This document shows, in pieces, positions 1-8,037 of a stretch of DNA of 48,947 bases. How positions within the stretch are numbered: position 1 is the stretch's first letter; each line of letters starts with the position of its first letter. Under the pieces are notes generated by a model that was given only the letters and a program-made list of their open reading frames with translations, searched no databases and was not told the origin of the DNA. This stretch comes from Nitrosomonas sp. Nm166 (GTDB lineage Bacteria; Pseudomonadota; Gammaproteobacteria; Burkholderiales; Nitrosomonadaceae): positions 1-48,947 of the forward strand of contig NZ_FONE01000024.1 in NCBI RefSeq assembly GCF_900112825.1, given 5' to 3'. The position numbers and the translations under genes were made by a program.

Positions 1-1457
1 GTAAAGCTGCTTCTGCCAAACACCACGTAGCTGGAGCCAGCCCCAGCAACATCGTTCTGGTCAGCAAAGGGAGCACCGATAATCACATCATCAAAACCAT
101 CACTATTGATATCTCCAGCACTACTGACTGATCGGCCTGAAAAATCATCCACCCCCTCGCCATCCAGACGGAAACCACTATTGCTATCTAAATCGGATAA
201 ATCAACAGTGGCAGCAAAACCAGAAGCCTTGCCAAACACCACAAAACTGGAGCCAGAATAATCGCCGTTCGGGTCAGCTCCAATTGCGCCAATAATTACA
301 TCATCAAACCCATCGCCGTTGACATCTCCTGCATTGCTGACCGAAGAACCCAATCTGTCAAACTCTGACACCCCATCCAGGCGAAAGCCATTGTTACCAT
401 CGAGGCTGGATAAATCCATCGTGGCAGTAAAGCCGGAAGCCTTGCCAAATACTATATAACTGGATCCTGATTCATAACCATTCGGATCAGCTTCAGAGGC
501 ACCGACAATCACATCATCGAAACCATCCCCATTGACGTCTCCTGCATTGCTGACGTAACTCGCATAATCACGCTCCGCCTCTCCATCCAGGCGAAAACCA
601 TTGCTGCCATCGAGGCTAGACAGTTCCAGCGTAGCATTAAAACCAGAAGCCTTGCCGAATACCACATAACTGGCACCAGCTTTGTCACCGTACGGGCCAG
701 ACTCTGCCCCGATAATCACATCATCAAAACCGTCGCCGTTGACATCGCCTGCATTGCTCACTGAATTACCCGAGTAACTATAAGGCGCTTCCCCGTCCAG
801 GCGAAAACCATTGCCGCCATCAAGATTGGATATGTCCAGCGTGGCGCCAAAACCGGAAGCCTTGCCAAACACCACAAAACTGGAGCCAGAATAATCGCCA
901 TTCGGGTCAGCACCGGAATCACCAATAATCAAATCATCAAAGCCATCGCCGTTGACATCGCCTGCATTGCTCACTGAATTGCCCGATGGCCCATCCAGGC
1001 GAAAACCATTGCTACCATTAAGACTGGATAAGTCCAGCGTAGCACTAAAACCTGAAGCTTTGCCAAATACCACATAACTAGGGTCAGCACCGGAAGCACC
1101 AATAATCAAATCGTCCAAACTATCACCATTAACATCTCCAGCACTGCTGACTGAAAAGCCCGTCAAATCATACTCTGCTGCACCATCCAGACGAAAACCA
1201 TTGTTGCCATCGAGGCTAGACAGTTCCAGCGCAGCATTAAAACCGGAAGCTTTGCCGAACACAACATAGCTTGAGCCAGATCTGCTACCGTTCGGGTCAG
1301 CTGCATAGGCACCGACTATCACATCATCAAATCCATCGCCGTTGACGTCTCCTGCATTGCTGACTGATATGCCGGAATCATCACCAGCCGCTGCTCCATC
1401 CAAGCGAAAACCGTTACTGCCATCAAGACTGGATAAGTTAATCACTGTTGTAGCCAT
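1..1457 (-). CDS. FG-GAP beta-propeller / RTX-like protein (array gene 1, 3' part off window)
   Basis: The reading frame is open from the ATG at 1457 to the window edge, giving 485 complete codons and no stop, so the gene is cut by the window. It contains seven FG-GAP blades of about 70 residues, each centred on a DxNxDGxxD calcium loop; all seven loops lie in the same frame (near 1323, 1110, 933, 720, 513, 300 and 87). The last visible residues, FGRSSF, match the point where the RTX block begins in the neighbouring paralogues. The start is set by AAGGAGTTC about 10 nt upstream. The family is probably secreted and binds calcium, in the manner of integrin-alpha propellers; the ligand is unknown. 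Its promoter copy has a shortened 14-bp spacer. Because FGRSSF resembles the C-terminal type of junction, I infer a single-propeller protein of about 650 residues like array gene 2. Confidence 0.9.
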   Translation of the reverse strand, partial: MATTVINLSSLDGSNGFRLDGAAAGDDSGISVSNAGDVNGDGFDDVIVGAYAADPNGSRSGSSYVVFGKASGFNAALELSSLDGNNGFRLDGAAEYDLTGFSVSSAGDVNGDSLDDLIIGASGADPSYVVFGKASGFSATLDLSSLNGSNGFRLDGPSGNSVSNAGDVNGDGFDDLIIGDSGADPNGDYSGSSFVVFGKASGFGATLDISNLDGGNGFRLDGEAPYSYSGNSVSNAGDVNGDGFDDVIIGAESGPYGDKAGASYVVFGKASGFNATLELSSLDGSNGFRLDGEAERDYASYVSNAGDVNGDGFDDVIVGASEADPNGYESGSSYIVFGKASGFTATMDLSSLDGNNGFRLDGVSEFDRLGSSVSNAGDVNGDGFDDVIIGAIGADPNGDYSGSSFVVFGKASGFAATVDLSDLDSNSGFRLDGEGVDDFSGRSVSSAGDINSDGFDDVIIGAPFADQNDVAGAGSSYVVFGRSSF

Positions 1458-1505
1458 ATCAAGAACTCCTTCAAAAAATTCATCAAAACTTATTTGAAAA
1501 GAACT

Positions 1506-1563
1506 ATCTACTGCATTGTTTGGACGATAATGTGTAGATGCTACGCCGGAAAAATCCTGACAA
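1506..1563 (-). promoter_or_regulatory. Promoter copy A with 14-bp spacer and leader inverted repeat
   Basis: On the minus strand TTGTCA (1558-1563) and TAGCAT (1538-1543) match the hexamers conserved upstream of four other array genes, but here they are 14 bp apart instead of 17. An imperfect inverted repeat (CATTGT / ATAATG, 1514-1532) lies 5 bp downstream of the -10. The short spacer suggests a weakened promoter; this is inference. Confidence 0.5.
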
Positions 1564-1617
1564 CCTGAGCGGTTTTGTAATGTTTTGTGATGGATAGGGA
1601 TGAGGCCTCAATAACCC

Positions 1618-1685
1618 ACATTCCAAACACAGTGAGGAATCTTTGGAATCAACAACACAGATTTCTCGGCTGCGCTCGAAATGAA
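1618..1685. repeat. Junction palindrome, copy A
   Basis: Two arms of about 25 nt, reading roughly cattccaaacacagtgagga and its imperfect complement ending ctgcgctcgaaatg, flank a loop of about 16 nt. It sits immediately downstream of the stop codon of array gene 2 and upstream of the promoter of array gene 1. The same element recurs at 3816, 7962 and 12170. Confidence 0.75.
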
Positions 1686-1691
1686 AGTTTT

Positions 1692-3650
1692 TTAAACAAA
1701 ATCCGTCGCTACATTTACGCCCACCAACAGCACTGCCGCATCATTAAAGAAGGTATGAAAGCCGTCATGAATACCGCCATCTCCCCAGCCATGGCTTAAT
1801 CCGACAATACGATCGCCCTCATTGCCATTGACTCTCAAGGTATTAGTGGTATCCGACAGGTTGAGCACATCCGCTGCGGTTAACGTCAAAGTGTTGTCAC
1901 CGGTGCCAAACAGGCGAATGGTTTCGATGCCGCTGATCTTGCCGCTCATATCGGTCAGATTAAGATTCAAGTTGCTACCGCCCAAGGCCAGGACATCATT
2001 GCCGATGCCGCCATCAACTAAACCGAAGCCAAGATCGGGTACCCGGATATAGTCATCACCTGCTTCCCCCAGAAACTCATCCGCCCCACCGCGGCCAATC
2101 ATTCGATCATTCCCGTCCCCCGCCTCGAAGCGTTCCGCTTCTGATGTGCCCGTAAGAATGTCATCCCCGGGCGTACCTCGTATCACACCATCATCAGTAA
2201 AGCTGCTTCTGCCAAATACCACGTAACTGGAACCGGAATAATCCCCGTTAGAGCCGTAAGGCGCACCGACAAGCACATCATCAAAACCATCGCCGTTCAC
2301 ATCACCCGCGGCGCTAACGCTAAGAGATGAAAAAGGATCTACCGGTGCTCCATCCAGGCGAAAACCGCTATTGCTGTCAAGAGTGGATAAATCCCGCGTG
2401 GCAGCAAAACCGGTTGCCTTGCCAAACGCCACATAAATGGTGACTGAGTCGTACGGGGAATCACGTCCAGCAACGACAATCACATCATTAAAACCATCGT
2501 CATTAACGTCCCCTGCATTGCTAACCTTACTACCTCCATCCAAACGGAAACCGTTACTGCCATCGAGGCTGGATAAACTCATCGCAGCATCAAAACCCGA
2601 GGACTTGCCAAACACTACATAATTGGATCCATTCGGATCAGCTCCAGGAGCACCTACGATCAAGTCAGCAAATCCATCACCGTTGACATCCCCGGCATTG
2701 CTGACAAAACCGCCCGAACCATCACCTGCCGCTACGCCATCCAGACGGAAACCATTGCTGCCATCGAGGCTCGATAAACTCATCGCGGCAGCAAATCCGG
2801 CAGCCTTACCAAACACCACATAGCTGGAGCCTGAGTAATCTCCGTTCGGATCGGCACCGAAAGCACCGATAATCACATCAGCAAAACCGTCGCCATTGAC
2901 ATCTCCGGCACTACTGACCGTACTAGCAATATCATCCGCCGCTACGCCATCCAGACGAAAACCAGTATTGCCATCGAGACTGGATAAATTCATCGTAGCA
3001 TCAAACCCCGAAGCTTTACCAAACACCACGTAACTGGAGCCAGAGTCCCTACCGTTCGGAGCAGCAGCGAAAGCACCGATAATCACATCGTCAAAACCAT
3101 CGCCGTTGACATCTCCGGCATTGCTAACCAAAAAGCCCGAATTATCACCCGCCGCCACGCCATCCAAACGGAAACCAGTATTGCCATCGAGACTGGATAA
3201 ATTCATCGTAGCATCAAACCCCGAAGCTTTACCAAACACCACGTAACTGGAGCCGGAAGAACTGCCGTTAGAGTCAGCAAAGGAAGCACCAATAATCAAA
3301 TCATCAAAACCATCGCCATTGACGTCTCCTGCATTGCTGACCGAAAAGCCCGAAAAATCATCCTCTGTTTCTCCATCCAAACGAAAACCATTCCTGCCAT
3401 TGAGACTGGATAAATCCATAGCAGCCTCAAAACCGGTAGCCTTGCCAAACACCACATAACTGGAACCGGCGAGGCTGGTGCCGTTCGGGGCAGCACGGGG
3501 AGCGCCGATAATCACATCATCAAAACCATCATTATTAACGTCGCCAGCACTGCTGACTGAAAAACCTGATCCGTCAAGTTCTGCCACACCATCCAAGCGA
3601 AAACCGTTACTGCCATCGAGGCTGGATAAATTAATTACTGTTGTAACCAT
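1692..3650 (-). CDS. FG-GAP beta-propeller / RTX-like protein, short form (array gene 2)
   Basis: This 652-residue protein is the single-unit version of the array family. Seven blades, each with a DVNGDGF-type calcium loop, fill about residues 1-480 and should close into one seven-bladed propeller. Three RTX-like nonapeptides follow (AGDGNDRMI, GRGGADEFL, GEAGDDYIR), then an IETIRLFGTGDNTLTL beta-rich stretch and a cap that starts at HGWGDGG and ends TDFV. The acidic residue plus short hydrophobic tail resembles some type I secretion signals. The ATG at 3650 is preferred over an upstream in-frame TTG at 3668 because it has AAGGA 10 nt upstream, as in its paralogues. Blades 3 and 4 share a nearly identical stretch of about 95 bp. 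No classical Sec signal peptide is visible. Calcium binding and surface or secreted location are inferred from family features. Confidence 0.93.
   Translation of the reverse strand: MVTTVINLSSLDGSNGFRLDGVAELDGSGFSVSSAGDVNNDGFDDVIIGAPRAAPNGTSLAGSSYVVFGKATGFEAAMDLSSLNGRNGFRLDGETEDDFSGFSVSNAGDVNGDGFDDLIIGASFADSNGSSSGSSYVVFGKASGFDATMNLSSLDGNTGFRLDGVAAGDNSGFLVSNAGDVNGDGFDDVIIGAFAAAPNGRDSGSSYVVFGKASGFDATMNLSSLDGNTGFRLDGVAADDIASTVSSAGDVNGDGFADVIIGAFGADPNGDYSGSSYVVFGKAAGFAAAMSLSSLDGSNGFRLDGVAAGDGSGGFVSNAGDVNGDGFADLIVGAPGADPNGSNYVVFGKSSGFDAAMSLSSLDGSNGFRLDGGSKVSNAGDVNDDGFNDVIVVAGRDSPYDSVTIYVAFGKATGFAATRDLSTLDSNSGFRLDGAPVDPFSSLSVSAAGDVNGDGFDDVLVGAPYGSNGDYSGSSYVVFGRSSFTDDGVIRGTPGDDILTGTSEAERFEAGDGNDRMIGRGGADEFLGEAGDDYIRVPDLGFGLVDGGIGNDVLALGGSNLNLNLTDMSGKISGIETIRLFGTGDNTLTLTAADVLNLSDTTNTLRVNGNEGDRIVGLSHGWGDGGIHDGFHTFFNDAAVLLVGVNVATDFV
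2946..3254. repeat. Nearly identical blade segments within array gene 2
   Basis: The blocks 2946-3041 and 3159-3254 are offset by 213 bp (71 codons) and differ at only a few bases, far more alike than other blade pairs in the gene. This points to a recent blade duplication or conversion inside the coding sequence. Confidence 0.8.
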
Positions 3651-3708
3651 GATCAAGAACTCCTTCAAAAATTCATCAAAAGACTTGCTTGAAAAGAAGT
3701 ATCTACTG

Positions 3709-3760
3709 CATTGTTTTATGATAACGAGTAGATGCTACGCTGGAAAAATCCTACTGACAA
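3709..3760 (-). promoter_or_regulatory. Promoter copy B with leader hairpin
   Basis: On the minus strand TTGTCA (3755-3760), a 17-bp spacer and TAGCAT (3732-3737) form a sigma70-type promoter for array gene 2. An imperfect inverted repeat (3709-3726) lies 5 bp downstream of the -10, near the expected start of the transcript. The implied 5' UTR is about 75 nt. Confidence 0.6.
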
Positions 3761-3815
3761 CCTGAGCGGTTTTGTGATGGGTAGGGATGAGGCCTCAATA
3801 ATTTAACCTACATTT

Positions 3816-3883
3816 GTCATTCCGAACGCAGTGAGGAATCTTTGGAATCAACAATCCAGCTTTCTCGCTGCGCTCGAAATGAC
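3816..3883. repeat. Junction palindrome, copy B
   Basis: The arms gtcattccgaacgcagtgag (3816 onward) and ctcgctgcgctcgaaatgac (ending 3883) are imperfect reverse complements around a loop of about 16 nt. The element lies directly after the stop codon of array gene 3. Confidence 0.8.
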
Positions 3884-3889
3884 AAGTCT

Positions 3890-6800
3890 TTAAACGAAAT
3901 CCGTCGTCACATTGACACCCACCAGCAGCACTGCCTCGTCATTAAAGAAAGTATGAAAGCCGTCATGAACACCACCATCGCCCCAGCCATGGCTTAATCC
4001 GACGATGCGATCACCGGCATTGCCATTGACTCTCAAGGTATTGCTGGTATCCGACAGGTTGAGTACATCTGCTGCCCTTAACGTCAAGGTATTGTCCCCA
4101 GTGCCAAACAGACGAATGGTTTCGATGCCGCTGATCTTACCAGCCATATCGGTCAGATTAAGATTCAAGCCGCTGCCGCCCAAGGCCATCGTATCGTTGC
4201 CAATGCCGCCATCCACAGACTCGAAGCCAAGGTCGGATACCCGGATATAGTCATCCCCCGCTTCGCCCAGAAACTCATCCGCACCGCCGCGGCCGATCAT
4301 TCGATCGTTGCCATCACCCGCTTCAAAGCGTTCCGCTTCTGATGTGCCCGTAAGAATGTCATCCCCGGGAGTACCTCGTATTACACCATCATCAGTAAAG
4401 CTGCTTCTGCCAAATACCACGTAGCTTGATTCAGCAAAGGGAGCACCGATAATCACATCATTAAAACCATCGCTGTTGACATCCCCTGCATTACTAACTG
4501 ATCTGCCAGAATGACCAAATGCCGCCACTCCATCCAGGCGCAAAATGTTTTTGCCATCAACATTGAATAAATTCACCACAGCATCAAAACCGGAAGCTTT
4601 ACCAAACACTACATAGCTGGAGCCGAAGCGATGCGGGCCAGCTTGAGGTGCACCAAGAATCACATCATCAAAGCCATCACCATTCACATCTCCGGCAGTG
4701 CTGACCGCGTGGCCCGCTCCATCCAGACGAAAGCCGTTGCTGCCATCCAGGCTGGATAGCTCCAGCGCAGCAGTAAAACCGGATGCATGCCCAAACACCA
4801 CGTAACTGGCGTCAGCACCGTCAGCACCAATAATCAAATCATCAAAACCGTCACCATTGATGTCGCCCGCATTGCTGACCGATGTACCCAAGGAATCACC
4901 TACTGCCACTCCATCCAGGCGGAAACCATTATGACCATCAAGGCTGGATAAATCCAATGTAGCATTAAATCCCGAAGCCTTACCAAACACCACGTAACTG
5001 GAGCCGGAGGAATAACCATTTGGGTCAGCATAAGGTGCACCAACAATCACATCATCAAAACCATCACCATTGACATCTCCGGCAGTGCTGACCGAAGAGC
5101 CCGAAAAATCATTCTCCTGCACGCCATCCAGACGAAAGCCGTCATTGCCGTTCAAACTGGATAGATCCACCGTCGCACCAAAACCGGAAGCATGCCCAAA
5201 CACCACGTAGCTGGAACCGGACCGGGGATACGGGCCAGCACCAGATGCACCGACAATTACATCATCAAACCCATCGCCATTGACGTCCCCGGCAGTGCTG
5301 ACCGAAGAGCCCGAAAAATCATACTCCTGCACGCCATCCAGGCGAAAACCATTGCTGCCATCGAGACTGGATAAATCCAGCGTAGCAGCAAAACCGGAAG
5401 CATGCCCAAACACCACGTAACTGGCGCCGGAATAATCGCCATTCAGGTCAGCACCGTTAGCACCTACAATCAAATCATCAAATCCATCCCCATTGACATC
5501 CCCGGCATTGCTGACCGAAATGCCGGAATAATCACCCGCCGACTCTCCATCCAGGCGAAACCCACTGCTGCCATCGAGACTGGATAAATCCATTGCAGCA
5601 GAGAAGCCGGATGCCTTGCCAAACACCACGTAACTGGCGCCGGACTGAATGACGTCCGTACTAGCATTCCAAGCACCAACAATGACATCAGCAAAACCGT
5701 CACCGTTGACGTCCCCGGCATTGCTGACTGACATGCCCGAATATCCAGCAAAACCAAGGCCATCCAAAGAGAAACCGTTATTGCCATCGAGATCAGCCAA
5801 ATTGATCACATTTGCTGCTAGCGGTATGTCTGCGCTTACATCCCTATCTACCCGCAGCATCGCTCCGCTATGCATAAAAATGCGATAATCGCCATCGATA
5901 CCACCATCCGTCCAGCCGTCAGTGAGTGCTACGACACGATCACCCGCCTTGCCATTCACGGTAAGAGTATGGGGAAAGTCAAATAAACTCAGCAAATCGG
6001 GCAGACTAAGCGTCAGTGTATTGTCTCCGCTACCGGTCAGATCAATCGTTTCGATGTTATCAATGGCATCGTGGAAGTCGGCCAGATCCAGGTTTAGGCC
6101 GCTTCCTGTCAATTCCAGCGTATCGGTGCCAGTTCCGCCATCGACTAATTGAAAGTCGAGATCCGCTACCGCGATGGTATCGTCACTGGCACCGCCAAGA
6201 AACACATCCGCCCCACCACGGCCATCCATGCTATCGTTGCCGTCACCCGCTTCGAAGCGATCCGCTCCCGGAGTACCTGTGAGGACATCATCCCCGGGAG
6301 TACCCCGTATTACATCATCATCAGTAAATTCATTGCGACCAAATACCACGTAGCTGGAGCCAGAGTCGTCGCCGTTCGGGTCGGCATCAGGAGCACCGAC
6401 AATCACATCATCAAAACCATCGCCATTGACATCGCCGACGCTGCTGACTGATCTGCCCGAATAATCATACGCTGCTACGCCATCCAGACGGAGATCACTA
6501 TTGCTGCCGAGGCTGGATAAATCAATCGCAGCGTCAAAACCAGAAGCCTTGCCAAATACCACGTAACTGGAGCCGGAATTGGTGCCATTCGGATCAGCGA
6601 AGAGCTCACCTACAATCAAATCATCAAACCCATCGCCATTGACATCTCCAGCGCTATTGACATTGAACTGACTGCCATAATAAGAATAATCCCCATTCAG
6701 GCTAAAACCGTTACTGCCGTCGAGGCTGGAAAGATCCAACGCGGCATTAAAACCAGAAGCCTTGCCAAATACCACATAACTCGAATCAAAAACCGCACCG

Positions 6801-7792
6801 TACCGACTCACTGATTGACTAATAATAAGCACATCATCAAACCCATCGCCATTGATGTCGCCGGCGCTATTGACATTTATGCCCGAACGCTCTCTTCCCG
6901 ACCCATCGAGACGAAAACCATTATTACCGTCGAGGCTGGATAGATTCAGTGTAGCGTCAAAACCAGAAGCCTTGCCAAATACCACGTAACTGGCACCGCC
7001 GGGGTAAGTGTAATAACCGCCGCTCTGATTGGCGTTAGGAGCACCGATAATCACATCGTCAAACCCATCACCGTTGACATCCCCGGCGCTACTGACCGCT
7101 CTGCCCGAAAGATCATTTGCCGCTCCGTCCAAACGAAAACCATTGCTGCCATCGAGACTGGATACATCCAGCGTGGCAGCAAAACTCGCCTTGCCAAACA
7201 CTACATGACTGGAGCCAGAGTTGGTGCCATTCGTATCAGCTCCACTTTCACCTACAATCAAATCATCAAAGCCGTCGCCATTGACGTCGCCTGCATTGCT
7301 GATTGATATGAAGCCAGTATAAGCTGCTAATCCATCCAAACGGAAACTGTTAGTGCTATCGAAACTGGATACATCTAGCGTTGCGCCAAAACCGGAAGCC
7401 TTGCCAAACACCACGTAATGAGCGCGGCTATCAGGCCCATAGTGATTGACAATCAGATCATCAAAACCATCGCCATTAACGTCTCCCGCGCTACTGCTAG
7501 TTATAACTCTATCATCGGTCGCTTCTCCCTTCAGTCGAAAGCCATTGCTGCCATCGAGACTGGATAGATCCATCGCAGCATCAAAACCCGAAGCCTTGCC
7601 AAATATTATGTATTCGGCGTCGAAGTCTTCATATGGAAACCCAGCACCAATAATTACATCATCAAAACCATCGCCGTTGATGTCCCCGGCGCTTCTGACT
7701 GAGCTACCCGAATGAGCCTCTGCCGCTTCTCCGTCCAAGCGAAAACCATTATTGCCATTGAGACTGGATAAATTAATCACTGGTATTGCCAT
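3890..7792 (-). CDS. FG-GAP double beta-propeller / RTX-like protein (array gene 3)
   Basis: This 1300-residue protein has two tandem [propeller + RTX + cap] units. The first seven blades occupy about residues 1-480. A first RTX block follows (GTPGDDVLTG, then AGDGNDSMDGRGGADVFLGG), with an IETIDLTGSGDNTLTL stretch and a GWTDGG cap to about residue 630. Seven more blades follow, then the C-terminal RTX block and an HGWGDGG cap ending TTDFV. Most loops keep DxNxDG; one in the last blade reads DVNSDGFND. I place the start at ATG 7792 (MAIPVINL) because AAAGGAG lies about 9 nt upstream; a longer frame to 7867 has no comparable RBS and would run through the leader. The role is probably a secreted calcium-dependent adhesin or binding protein, which is inference. 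Confidence 0.93.
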   Translation of the reverse strand: MAIPVINLSSLNGNNGFRLDGEAAEAHSGSSVRSAGDINGDGFDDVIIGAGFPYEDFDAEYIIFGKASGFDAAMDLSSLDGSNGFRLKGEATDDRVITSSSAGDVNGDGFDDLIVNHYGPDSRAHYVVFGKASGFGATLDVSSFDSTNSFRLDGLAAYTGFISISNAGDVNGDGFDDLIVGESGADTNGTNSGSSHVVFGKASFAATLDVSSLDGSNGFRLDGAANDLSGRAVSSAGDVNGDGFDDVIIGAPNANQSGGYYTYPGGASYVVFGKASGFDATLNLSSLDGNNGFRLDGSGRERSGINVNSAGDINGDGFDDVLIISQSVSRYGAVFDSSYVVFGKASGFNAALDLSSLDGSNGFSLNGDYSYYGSQFNVNSAGDVNGDGFDDLIVGELFADPNGTNSGSSYVVFGKASGFDAAIDLSSLGSNSDLRLDGVAAYDYSGRSVSSVGDVNGDGFDDVIVGAPDADPNGDDSGSSYVVFGRNEFTDDDVIRGTPGDDVLTGTPGADRFEAGDGNDSMDGRGGADVFLGGASDDTIAVADLDFQLVDGGTGTDTLELTGSGLNLDLADFHDAIDNIETIDLTGSGDNTLTLSLPDLLSLFDFPHTLTVNGKAGDRVVALTDGWTDGGIDGDYRIFMHSGAMLRVDRDVSADIPLAANVINLADLDGNNGFSLDGLGFAGYSGMSVSNAGDVNGDGFADVIVGAWNASTDVIQSGASYVVFGKASGFSAAMDLSSLDGSSGFRLDGESAGDYSGISVSNAGDVNGDGFDDLIVGANGADLNGDYSGASYVVFGHASGFAATLDLSSLDGSNGFRLDGVQEYDFSGSSVSTAGDVNGDGFDDVIVGASGAGPYPRSGSSYVVFGHASGFGATVDLSSLNGNDGFRLDGVQENDFSGSSVSTAGDVNGDGFDDVIVGAPYADPNGYSSGSSYVVFGKASGFNATLDLSSLDGHNGFRLDGVAVGDSLGTSVSNAGDINGDGFDDLIIGADGADASYVVFGHASGFTAALELSSLDGSNGFRLDGAGHAVSTAGDVNGDGFDDVILGAPQAGPHRFGSSYVVFGKASGFDAVVNLFNVDGKNILRLDGVAAFGHSGRSVSNAGDVNSDGFNDVIIGAPFAESSYVVFGRSSFTDDGVIRGTPGDDILTGTSEAERFEAGDGNDRMIGRGGADEFLGEAGDDYIRVSDLGFESVDGGIGNDTMALGGSGLNLNLTDMAGKISGIETIRLFGTGDNTLTLRAADVLNLSDTSNTLRVNGNAGDRIVGLSHGWGDGGVHDGFHTFFNDEAVLLVGVNVTTDFV

Positions 7793-7850
7793 GATAAGAA
7801 CTCCTTTAAAAAACTCATCAAAAAACTTACTTGAAAAGAAGTATCTACTG

Positions 7851-7869
7851 CATTGTTTATATAACAATG
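7851..7869 (-). repeat. Perfect leader inverted repeat of array gene 3
   Basis: CATTGTT (7851-7857) and AACAATG (7863-7869) are perfect 7-bp arms around a 5-nt loop, 5 bp downstream of the promoter -10. It may form a 5'-terminal mRNA hairpin or serve as an operator. Confidence 0.65.
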
Positions 7870-7874
7870 TTTAG

Positions 7875-7903
7875 ATGCTACGCTGGAAAAACCCTACTGA
7901 CAA
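7875..7903 (-). promoter_or_regulatory. Promoter copy C
   Basis: Minus-strand TTGTCA (7898-7903), 17-bp spacer, TAGCAT (7875-7880), upstream of array gene 3. The hexamers and spacing match copies B, D and F. Confidence 0.6.
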
Positions 7904-7961
7904 CCTGAGCGGTTTTGTGATGTTTTGTGATGGATAGGGATGAGGCCTCAATAACCCACAT

Positions 7962-8030
7962 TTCATTCCGAACGCAGTGAGGAATCTTTGGAATCAACAA
8001 CACAGATTTCTCGGCTGCGCTCGAAATGAC
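7962..8030. repeat. Junction palindrome, copy C
   Basis: It has the same inverted-repeat arms as the copies at 3816 and 12170 (tcattccgaacgcagtgagg and an arm ending gcgctcgaaatgac). It lies just downstream of the stop codon of array gene 4. Confidence 0.8.
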
Positions 8031-8037
8031 AGTTCTT

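Noticed and set aside
3890..7867. Upstream in-frame extension of array gene 3 to 7867
   Set aside because: It would translate through the RBS and leader inverted repeat; the ATG at 7792 with AAAGGAG matches the starts of its paralogues.
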